A DNA stretch of 5,790 nucleotides from Nitrospinaceae bacterium (GTDB taxonomy: Bacteria > Nitrospinota > Nitrospinia > Nitrospinales > VA-1), in NCBI GenBank assembly GCA_016763735.1, contig JAESTE010000036.1, positions 1 through 5,790 on the forward strand, read 5' to 3'. How positions within the stretch are numbered: position 1 is the first letter of the stretch; every line of letters starts with the position of its first letter. Shown here piece after piece: positions 1-5,790 of this stretch. The position numbers and the translations under genes were made by a program. The notes beneath the pieces were generated by a model. The model saw only the letters and a program-made list of their open reading frames with translations. It was not told where the DNA came from and did not search any database.

Positions 1-367
1 GGGTCAATTCAATTTCGATGCTGTCCCCGGTCGATCCGTCCTCTATGATTCCTGCGGGTTGTTGTGACTGGACGGGCTCGATTTGCAGGTCCTGCACAAT
101 ATTCCTCAGCAGATCCATATCAGAGAGCATGGGGTTGAGGATAAGCGCAACCTCCACATTTTCATCGAGTCGATCGAGCAGGCAACGACAAAGTGTTGTC
201 TTGCCTGTGCCCTCATCTCCCGCGATGACCATGAAACCTTCCCTTTGCTTGATCCCATAGAGCATATGGTCCAGCGCCCCCTGATATTGCTTACTCAGGT
301 ACAGGAACTTCGGGTCCGGTGTCAGGCTAAAAGGCTTTTCCTTGAACTGAAAATAGTTTTCATACAT
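1..367 (-). CDS. mshM: MshM/ExeA-like AAA+ ATPase of pilus or secretion system, 5' part only
   Basis: This is the N-terminal 122 residues of an ATPase of the ExeA/GspA/MshM family; the rest lies beyond the left edge. It opens with MYENYFQFKEKPFSLTPDP, the usual family start (aromatic-rich N-terminus, then PF.LTPDP.FLYLS). A Walker A motif, GDEGTGKTT, sits at residues 50-58 and binds nucleotide. Walker B and any peptidoglycan-binding C-terminal domain are not visible. Family members are typically inner-membrane or cytoplasmic-face ATPases that help a secretin assemble or cross the cell wall. The gene directly follows the MshL-like secretin with nine bases between stop and start, so the two are almost certainly co-transcribed. 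The ATG at 367 is chosen because it gives the conserved N-terminus and has an AGG-type ribosome site upstream. Residues 98-122 after the first helix are rich in Q, S, G, D and E and look longer than usual. The exact subfamily (MshM versus ExeA/GspA) rests mainly on the neighbour. Confidence 0.85.
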   Translation of the reverse strand, partial: MYENYFQFKEKPFSLTPDPKFLYLSKQYQGALDHMLYGIKQREGFMVIAGDEGTGKTTLCRCLLDRLDENVEVALILNPMLSDMDLLRNIVQDLQIEPVQSQQPAGIIEDGSTGDSIEIELT

Positions 368-375
368 GAAATACG

Positions 376-385
376 CCTACCTTCT
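376..385 (-). promoter_or_regulatory. Ribosome binding site for the MshM-like gene
   Basis: Read on the minus strand, AGAAGGTAGG lies eight bases before the ATG at 367. It overlaps the last codons and TAG stop of the secretin gene, so ribosomes finishing the secretin would be next to the new start. This supports the ATG at 367 and suggests coupled translation. The match to the Shine-Dalgarno consensus is partial. Confidence 0.45.
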
Positions 386-2230
386 AAAGGAAGGATTAAC
401 AATACTATCTGAATATACATCATAACCGACATTTCTCAACCGATCACCTTCCTGTTTAAATTTATCGTCTATCGCTCGCCCAGCCATGATTTCGGGAGTC
501 AACATAATAACAAGTTCTGTCTTCTCAATATTTTCCTGTTCCCAATGGAAAAACCGGCCGACCAAGGGAAGTGAGCCAAAAAGCGGAACGGAATTGTCAT
601 CCACTTCCTTTTTTGTTTTCATCAATCCACCAATGACTATGGTTTGACCATGTTGTGCCAGCACTACATTGTTGGATTCGCGCACATCGAGAATGGGAAC
701 AACGTTGATACCGTCTGGAGAAATTCTTTCCCCTGCCCTTTCAGTAATACTGGTATTGATGCTCATCATGATCTCGCCATTGGGATTGATCTGCGGAACA
801 ACATCAAGAACAATACCGATGGTGATGGTCGAAGGAATGAACTGGGTTACAGCCGCCGAGGTCGTCGTTGCCGGTGTGATTTCAGGAATAAAAAAGACAT
901 CTTCCGTGCCAACCTTAATCACGGCCCTCTGGTTGTTCAGGGTCGCAATTTTAGGACTGGAAAGAACACTCACCTGCCCTTGCTCCGATAATGCATCTAA
1001 AACAGCACTAAAAGCAGTAGCGGAAGGACCGTATACAAAACCTGCCGCTCCTGTAATTGTCGTGTTCGCAACTACAGAGCCTGCCGTTCTAGCTATAGTA
1101 AACGGGCTGACCAGATTCCAATTAATCCCCAGCCTGAAATCATCGTTCAGGACTACTTCAATAATCTTTGCCTGAATAAAAACCTGTCGTTGAACAGAGC
1201 CTTCCACTGCCTCAATAAACTCTGCGACCTGCAATAGAACATCGGGAAAATCTTTTACAATGATGAGTCCCGCCTGTCGATTGACGCTAATATAGGCCCT
1301 CTCTTCATCTCTAGCTAATGGCACCGCCGCTGAAGTGTCTGCAGTAGAACTGCTAGAAGTATCACCCGTTACCGATGATGTGCCGTCGCCTAGCAGACTT
1401 GATATCAACCCCGATGAGTCTCCACCTGTAGAAGCAACTGCTGCCGGATCGGATGAACCGGAACTATCAGAAGAAGAACCGCTAGCCGCTGTCGATGCAG
1501 AGGGCGTGACAATATTGTTCAGTCCAGATACTATCTCTGTCCAAATATCCGTTTCCTCAGAAGACCGTATAGAACTGGTTGATCCACTACTAGAGGAACC
1601 CAGATTCGCACTGGCAGAAGCGGTAGTTGCTGAAGCATTCGAACTATTAGAGGAGGTTCCTGAAGAGCCTCCCGAGCCACTGCTGGAAGACAGGTTACTG
1701 CTGCTCCGTCGTCTGGAAATAACATAATTAAGGGAAAATGTGCGGGTCTGCATTTTCTCCTTACGAATACGAATGAAATCTTTATCCATTTCATATTCCA
1801 GATGAAGAGGAATGAGCAAACTCTCCAACGCTTGTCTCAAGGTGACGTTTTTCAAGTCAACCGTTGCGAACGCGTTGACATTAGGATCGACAATAATGTT
1901 CTGCTCGATCTCCTGAGAGAGGGCGAACAACACGTTACGCACATCCACCCCACGCGCTGACATAGTAAAACGAAAACCCTTTGTCGCTTGCCCCTTGAGC
2001 TCGAAAGCGGGTTGTGTTGCAGTTATCGAATCAGGTAATTTCTTTTTTACGGGTTTTGGTTTTTCAAGAGGAATGGTGATTTCTCGTGTTGCAGATTCGC
2101 CAGCTTGTTTTTTCACCATTTCCGTTGGTGACTCCTTTTTGGATTGCTCCAATGAGCTGCAGGAGGCCAATGCGAAACTCGCAGCCAGAATTCCTAATAT
2201 TCGAAAAATCAATGTTTTTTGAAATGACAT
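377..2230 (-). CDS. mshL: MshL-type outer-membrane secretin (type IV/MSHA pilus biogenesis), lipoprotein
   Basis: This 617-residue protein is a secretin, the multimeric outer-membrane pore of type IV pili and type II secretion. The ATG at 2230 gives a lipoprotein signal peptide with lipobox LASC and acylated Cys24. An in-frame TTG at 2251 would add seven residues but has no ribosome site and lies only a few bases from the likely transcription start. A secretin/TonB short N-terminal domain spans about 86-158. Next comes a Ser/Gly-rich stretch (176-221), a short 'ETDIWTEI' segment typical of MshL proteins (226-233), and a second Ser-rich stretch (243-303). An N1-like fold (about 315-359, ISVNRQAGLIIV onward) leads into the secretin barrel (about 345-587), which has gate-region SVLSSPKIATLNNQ and the signature VPLFGSLPLVGRFF (548-561). 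The DIWTEI segment and the following ATPase point to MshL rather than GspD or PilQ. The protein is intact. The two Ser-rich stretches are its unusual feature. Confidence 0.9.
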   Translation of the reverse strand: MSFQKTLIFRILGILAASFALASCSSLEQSKKESPTEMVKKQAGESATREITIPLEKPKPVKKKLPDSITATQPAFELKGQATKGFRFTMSARGVDVRNVLFALSQEIEQNIIVDPNVNAFATVDLKNVTLRQALESLLIPLHLEYEMDKDFIRIRKEKMQTRTFSLNYVISRRRSSSNLSSSSGSGGSSGTSSNSSNASATTASASANLGSSSSGSTSSIRSSEETDIWTEIVSGLNNIVTPSASTAASGSSSDSSGSSDPAAVASTGGDSSGLISSLLGDGTSSVTGDTSSSSTADTSAAVPLARDEERAYISVNRQAGLIIVKDFPDVLLQVAEFIEAVEGSVQRQVFIQAKIIEVVLNDDFRLGINWNLVSPFTIARTAGSVVANTTITGAAGFVYGPSATAFSAVLDALSEQGQVSVLSSPKIATLNNQRAVIKVGTEDVFFIPEITPATTTSAAVTQFIPSTITIGIVLDVVPQINPNGEIMMSINTSITERAGERISPDGINVVPILDVRESNNVVLAQHGQTIVIGGLMKTKKEVDDNSVPLFGSLPLVGRFFHWEQENIEKTELVIMLTPEIMAGRAIDDKFKQEGDRLRNVGYDVYSDSIVNPSFRR

Positions 2231-2265
2231 AATTATTATAAATTTAAACAAATTTACATCGAATC

Positions 2266-2294
2266 ATAATACAACGGGAAATCGTATAAGTCTA
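2266..2294 (-). promoter_or_regulatory. Possible sigma-70-like promoter for the secretin-ATPase genes
   Basis: On the minus strand, TAGACT (2294-2289; four of six matches to TTGACA) is followed after 17 bases by TATTAT (2271-2266; five of six matches to TATAAT). Transcription would begin near 2258, giving a leader of about 28 bases before the ATG at 2230. It lies downstream of the lon terminator, where a promoter is needed. The region is AT-rich, so chance matches are likely and confidence is limited. Confidence 0.35.
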
Positions 2295-2390
2295 ATGAAA
2301 TCTGTGCTTTTTGTGGTTTTGGAGGGCTATTTTAACCGACTTTAAAATCGAAAAATACATACGAAAAGATGATTTTGAGGAAGTGGTGGA

Positions 2391-2428
2391 AAAAATTAAA
2401 AAATCAGGTAAAAGCTCATCCTGATTTT
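2391..2428 (-). terminator. Rho-independent terminator of the clpX-lon transcript
   Basis: Read on the minus strand, AAAATCAGG (2428-2420) pairs perfectly with CCTGATTTT (2408-2400) across an 11-base loop. The 9-bp stem runs straight into a T-rich tract, TTTTTTAATTTTT, ending near 2391. It lies about 135 bases past the lon stop and before the secretin promoter, the right place to end the protease transcript. The stem is only moderately GC-rich. The plus-strand side has a shorter T run (TTTTAT), so weak activity in the other direction is possible. Confidence 0.7.
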
Positions 2429-2451
2429 ATCAATTCTACAGAAATCGACCT

Positions 2452-2466
2452 GTCGCCTCCGGCGAC
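2452..2466. repeat. GC-rich perfect hairpin in lon 3' untranslated region
   Basis: GTCGCC and GGCGAC form a perfect 6-bp inverted repeat around a three-base loop, in otherwise AT-rich DNA. It has no T-tract on either strand, so it is not a standard intrinsic terminator. It would lie in the 3' untranslated part of the lon mRNA, upstream of the terminator. It could protect the mRNA end, or be a copy of a dispersed palindromic repeat. Neither role is shown by this window. Confidence 0.45.
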
Positions 2467-2562
2467 TTGCCACAGTAAAGAGGTAAAAATCGTTTCCAGA
2501 AGCTTGAAGACTGTTGTTTCACAGTAAAAGAATCGACCTATTGTGCACCGCTCCCAAGAGGG

Positions 2563-4971
2563 TTAATTGAGGCGAAGAGACGGTTGTTTAGTTGCTGTTT
2601 TTGAGGATTTTTTGGTTTTTCGTGTGGCTGGCTTTTTCTTTTTCGTTTTGAACTTTTTGTCGAAGGAATGCTTGATCACATCATCCATTGTAGTGGCAGG
2701 AAAAAACTGGATGCTTTTTCTTATATTTGCCGGGATATCTACAATGTCTTTTTCGTTCTCTACAGGTATGATCAAGTTGTGAATTCCATGTCGATGCGCG
2801 GCGAGAACTTTTTCTTTCAACCCGCCGATCGGTAAAACCTTTCCGGTTAACGTTAGCTCGCCTGTCATGGCGACGTCATGACGCAACGCCGTTTTGGTGA
2901 GAGCAGAAACCAGTGCCACTGCCATGGTGATACCTGCCGAAGGACCATCTTTAGGAACTGCGCCTTCAGGAATATGAATATAAAAATCATTTTTCTGGTA
3001 GAAATTTTTAGCCAACCCAAGGTCGGCTGCGCGTGAGCGAACATAAGTCATCGCGGCTTGCGCCGACTCTTTCATTACATCCCCTAACTGCCCGGTGGGC
3101 ACGAGTTTACCAGTTCCGGGAAGCACAGTGACTTCAATGGAAAGAATTTCGCCACCCAACTCGGTCCATGCCAAACCGACTGCCGAGCCAATGTCAAGCG
3201 GACCTTCTCTATCCGATCGTTTGTACTTGGGAATGCCAAGATATTTTTCCAAACTGGCAGGCGTGATTTTGATATGGGTCTTCTTACCTTTTTCTACCAC
3301 GACTTTGACAACTTTACGACAAAGAGTTCCAATCTCCCGTTCCAAGCTCCTCACTCCGGCTTCGCGGGTGAATTCTTGAATAATTCGTTCGAGAGCTTTT
3401 TCGGAAATTTCGATATTCTTTTTAGTCAAACCATGCTCAGCGACTTTCTTCGGCACCAGAGACCTTTGAGCAATACCGAGTTTTTCCTGATCGGTATAAC
3501 CGGGAAGGTGCAGCACTTCCATTCTGTCCAGTAACGGTCTTGGGATGGAATGCAATACATTCGCGGTACAGATAAACAAAACATTTGAAAGGTCGTAATC
3601 GATTTCCAGATAGTGATCGTTGAAAGTTCCATTTTGTTCTGGGTCAAGCACCTCCAATAATGCAGAGGCTGGATCGCCACGAAAATCGGCGTTTATCTTG
3701 TCGATTTCATCGAGCATGAATACAGGATTATGCACTTCGGCCTTTTTCATGCCTTGAATTATTTTACCAGGCAAAGCACCGATATAGGTTCGCCGGTGAC
3801 CACGAATCTCTGCTTCATCACGAACACCACCTAGGGAAACGCGAACGAATTTTCGGCCCATGGCGCGGCCAATGGATTTACCCAACGATGTTTTACCAAC
3901 ACCCGGGGGACCCACTAGACAAAGAATGGGTCCTTTTATCTTCTTTACCAGTTTCATTACAGCCAGATGTTCGGTGATTCGTTCTTTAACTTTTTCCAAT
4001 CCGTAATGATCTTTATCGAGAATTTTCTGGGCTTCCGGAATTTTAATTTTATCGGTGCCAGCGGCTTTTTCCCACGGCAAATCTGCAAGCCATTCAATGT
4101 AGGTCCGCGCCACTGTGGCTTCTGCTGACATGGGCTGCATGAGTTCCAGCCGCTTCAATTCTTTCTTGGCTTTCTCGTTGATCTCTTTCGGCATTTTTGC
4201 CTTTTTAATTTTTTGCTTTAACTCATCGAAATCACTTTTAAATTCATCGCGCTTGCCAAGCTCTTTCTGGATCGCCTTCATCTGCTCATTCAGATAAAAC
4301 TCTTTCTGACTGCGCTCCATTTGTTTGCGTACCCGCCCATGAACGCGCTTCTCGATTTTGAGGACTTCCATTTCTGACTTCAGAATCCCCAACAGCTTGT
4401 TCAGACGGTCTGAAGGGTTCAGCGTTTCCAGCAACTCCTGTTTTTCTTGTGTCTGAAAAACCATATAAGAAGCAATGGTATCTGCGTAACGATGTGGTTC
4501 AAGAATGTTTGCACTTGCGGCAACAGCTTCCAGCGGTATCTTCTGGTTGAGCTTGACATACTGCTCAAACACAGTCCCGACACTTCGCATCATCGCTTTT
4601 ACATCGGCGGTGAGCTGATCGTTTTCATGAATTCGGTTGACCTCCACTTCAAAGTAATCGGGATTCTCTTTAAAGGTCTCAATGCGGCCTCTTTGAAGTC
4701 CCTCCACCAACACTTTCATAGTGCCGTCTGTCAGCTTCAATATCTGCAGAATATTGGCGATGGTGCCGATTTCGAAAATATCTGCTGGCTGCGGATCGTT
4801 GTTACTGGGGTTGCGTTGAGCGGCAAGGAAAATGCTTTTTTGCTCTGCCATGGATTTTTCCAAGGCGAGCACAGACTTATCTCTGCCCACGAACAGAGGC
4901 AAAACCATGAACGGGAATACTATGATATCTCTCAAAGGGAGAAGCGGTAGAACGATTTTATCTGAACCCAT
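2563..4971 (-). CDS. lon: ATP-dependent protease Lon (LonA type)
   Basis: Lon unfolds and degrades damaged and regulatory proteins in the cytoplasm as a homohexamer. This 802-residue protein is complete. The substrate-binding N domain covers about 1-200, opening with VLPLLPLRDIIVFPFMVLPL, followed by a helical linker to about 300. The AAA+ module has Walker A GPPGVGKT (354-361), Walker B FMLDEID (418-424), sensor-1 Asn471, probable arginine finger Arg483 and sensor-2 Arg541. The protease domain carries the catalytic dyad Ser678 in PKDGPSAG and Lys721 in GGLKEK, spaced exactly as in E. coli Lon (Ser679/Lys722). The last 32 residues (771-802) form a tail with 12 Lys and 2 Arg, which makes it slightly longer than the 784-residue E. 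coli protein. The ATG at 4971 gives the standard N-terminus and lies four bases after the clpX stop. Its ribosome site is weak (CAGG, 12 bases upstream), so coupling to clpX translation is plausible. Confidence 0.98.
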   Translation of the reverse strand: MGSDKIVLPLLPLRDIIVFPFMVLPLFVGRDKSVLALEKSMAEQKSIFLAAQRNPSNNDPQPADIFEIGTIANILQILKLTDGTMKVLVEGLQRGRIETFKENPDYFEVEVNRIHENDQLTADVKAMMRSVGTVFEQYVKLNQKIPLEAVAASANILEPHRYADTIASYMVFQTQEKQELLETLNPSDRLNKLLGILKSEMEVLKIEKRVHGRVRKQMERSQKEFYLNEQMKAIQKELGKRDEFKSDFDELKQKIKKAKMPKEINEKAKKELKRLELMQPMSAEATVARTYIEWLADLPWEKAAGTDKIKIPEAQKILDKDHYGLEKVKERITEHLAVMKLVKKIKGPILCLVGPPGVGKTSLGKSIGRAMGRKFVRVSLGGVRDEAEIRGHRRTYIGALPGKIIQGMKKAEVHNPVFMLDEIDKINADFRGDPASALLEVLDPEQNGTFNDHYLEIDYDLSNVLFICTANVLHSIPRPLLDRMEVLHLPGYTDQEKLGIAQRSLVPKKVAEHGLTKKNIEISEKALERIIQEFTREAGVRSLEREIGTLCRKVVKVVVEKGKKTHIKITPASLEKYLGIPKYKRSDREGPLDIGSAVGLAWTELGGEILSIEVTVLPGTGKLVPTGQLGDVMKESAQAAMTYVRSRAADLGLAKNFYQKNDFYIHIPEGAVPKDGPSAGITMAVALVSALTKTALRHDVAMTGELTLTGKVLPIGGLKEKVLAAHRHGIHNLIIPVENEKDIVDIPANIRKSIQFFPATTMDDVIKHSFDKKFKTKKKKPATRKTKKSSKTATKQPSLRLN

Positions 4972-4975
4972 AATG

Positions 4976-5790
4976 CTAACTGGCCTGTTTCTTTTTTGCG
5001 TAAACCATCATGGGTTTTTCACCTTTGGCAACGACTCCCTCATTAATAACAACTTCTTCAACTTCTTTTTGCGAAGGCAGCTCGAACATAATATCGAGCA
5101 TGGTTTCTTCCATCACGGCGCGCAAACCCCTTGCTCCGGTTTTACGCTCAACCGCTTTTTCGGCGATAGCTTTAACAGCACCCTCTGTAAATTTAAGCTT
5201 GATATCTTCAAACTCAAACAGTTTTTTGTACTGCTTGACCAAGGCGTTCTTCGGTTCGGTCATAACTTTTATCAGGGCTTCAATGTCTAATTCTTTAAGC
5301 GTGGCTACAGCTGAAAACCGCCCAACAAACTCAGGAATCAAACCATACTTAAGCAAATCTTCAGGTTGAATTTTTTCAAGAAAATCTTCTGCATCCAACT
5401 CAACTTTGGAGACGATTTTTTGTCCAAACCCGAGGCTTTTTTTGCCAACCCGATGGCGAATAATTTCGCTCATACCCACAAATGCTCCACCACAAATAAA
5501 CAATATATTGGTAGTATCTACTTGCAGAAATTCCTGATGAGGATGCTTGCGCCCACCCTGCGGTGGAACGCTGGCAGTCGTGCCTTCAATGATTTTCAGC
5601 AACGCCTGCTGGACACCCTCCCCAGACACATCGCGAGTGATAGACGGGTTTTCTGATTTCCGGGAGATCTTATCGACCTCATCGATATAAATAATCCCTC
5701 GCTCGGCTTTTTCGACATCGTAATCGGCACTTTGCAGAAGCTTGAGAATGATGTTCTCAACATCTTCTCCGACATAACCTGCTTCTGTCA
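4976..5790 (-). CDS. clpX: ATP-dependent Clp protease ATP-binding subunit ClpX, C-terminal part
   Basis: These 270 C-terminal residues belong to ClpX, the AAA+ hexamer that unfolds tagged proteins and passes them to ClpP. The 5' end lies beyond the right edge. By comparison with E. coli ClpX (424 residues), roughly the first 150 residues are missing, including the zinc-binding domain and Walker A. Visible motifs, numbered from the first complete codon, are the pore-1 loop GYVG (4-7), Walker B IIYIDE (32-37), pore-2 loop RDVSGEGVQQ (52-61), the ClpP-docking loop LGFG (119-122) and sensor-2 GARGLR (218-223). The docking tripeptide is LGF rather than the IGF of E. coli, a conservative change. 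The open frame continues to the window edge; the GTG at 5629 is an internal valine codon of the pore-2 loop, not a start. The gene is followed at once by lon. An upstream clpP is expected from the common clpP-clpX-lon order but not seen. Confidence 0.98.
   Translation of the reverse strand, partial: TEAGYVGEDVENIILKLLQSADYDVEKAERGIIYIDEVDKISRKSENPSITRDVSGEGVQQALLKIIEGTTASVPPQGGRKHPHQEFLQVDTTNILFICGGAFVGMSEIIRHRVGKKSLGFGQKIVSKVELDAEDFLEKIQPEDLLKYGLIPEFVGRFSAVATLKELDIEALIKVMTEPKNALVKQYKKLFEFEDIKLKFTEGAVKAIAEKAVERKTGARGLRAVMEETMLDIMFELPSQKEVEEVVINEGVVAKGEKPMMVYAKKKQAS

Larger units (their letters stand above)
2231..2562. other. Intergenic region between lon and the secretin gene
   Basis: This 332-base AT-rich stretch holds no convincing gene on either strand. 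In minus-strand order it contains short repeated words next to the lon stop, a GC-rich hairpin (2452-2466), a stem-loop with T-tract that should end the lon transcript (2391-2428), and a promoter-like pair of hexamers for the secretin gene (2266-2294). A short open stretch on the plus strand (about 2299-2424) lacks an ATG or GTG start. I see no tRNA, riboswitch or insertion sequence in it. Confidence 0.7.

Noticed and set aside
669..1175. 168-codon plus-strand open frame opposite the secretin barrel
   Set aside because: It is fully antisense to the conserved secretin domain, and its translation resembles no protein I recognise. It overlaps another antisense frame, as expected for shadows.
1335..1727. 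130-codon open frame on the plus strand, Glu/Leu/Pro-rich
   Set aside because: It lies opposite the Ser-rich coding region of the secretin. The antisense of serine and alanine codons naturally gives open, Glu/Leu/Ala-rich frames. No family resemblance or ribosome site supports it.
2249..2251. TTG at 2251 as the secretin start
   Set aside because: It would put extra hydrophobic residues before an already complete lipoprotein signal peptide. It has no ribosome site and lies almost at the predicted transcription start. The ATG at 2230 fits better.
2452..2466. GC-rich hairpin as the lon terminator
   Set aside because: No T-tract follows it on the minus strand. The stem-loop at 2400-2428 with its T-tract is the better terminator.
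2600..2660. A-rich coding runs near the lon 3' end as a possible programmed -1 frameshift site
   Set aside because: In the lon reading frame the heptamers are G AAA AAG rather than the classic A AAA AAG. The zero frame ends normally a few codons later, so nothing needs a frameshift.
4447..4950. 167-codon plus-strand open frame opposite the Lon N domain
   Set aside because: It is antisense to a highly conserved gene and has no recognisable domain, so it is treated as a shadow.

Overview
The window is a stretch of bacterial chromosome in which every supported gene lies on the minus strand, so the biological reading order runs from high to low coordinates: clpX (3' part, 5790-4976), lon (4971-2563), a 332-base intergenic gap, an MshL-type secretin (2230-377) and the 5' part of an MshM/ExeA-like ATPase (367-1). 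Both outer genes are cut by the window edges. The organism is a Gram-negative (diderm) bacterium, because the secretin is an outer-membrane channel with a lipoprotein signal peptide. Base composition is moderate, with AT-rich intergenic DNA. The clpX-lon order and the separate mshL-mshM pair would fit a deltaproteobacterial or Nitrospinota-like lineage, but that placement is inference, not something the sequence proves.

Region 1 (about 5790-2563) is a protein quality-control operon. ClpX is the AAA+ unfoldase that feeds ClpP. Lon is a self-contained ATP-dependent protease. The lon start codon lies only four bases past the clpX stop, which argues for co-transcription and possibly translational coupling. 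Lon has all its catalytic residues and an extra lysine-rich C-terminal tail.

Region 2 (2562-2231) is non-coding as far as I can see. It holds a GC-rich hairpin, short repeated words, a convincing stem-loop plus T-tract terminator for the clpX-lon transcript, and a plausible sigma-70-like promoter reading into the secretin gene.

Region 3 (2230-1) is the start of a type IV (MSHA-type) pilus or related secretion gene cluster. The secretin is expected to form the outer-membrane pore. The ATPase, which starts nine bases after the secretin stop, belongs to the ExeA/GspA/MshM family that assists secretin assembly or cell-wall insertion. The most distinctive feature is a pair of long serine/glycine-rich stretches in the periplasmic part of the secretin.

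I found no RNA genes, CRISPR arrays, insertion sequences or phage genes. Nothing here amounts to a clearly new biological system; the findings are modest oddities within known families.
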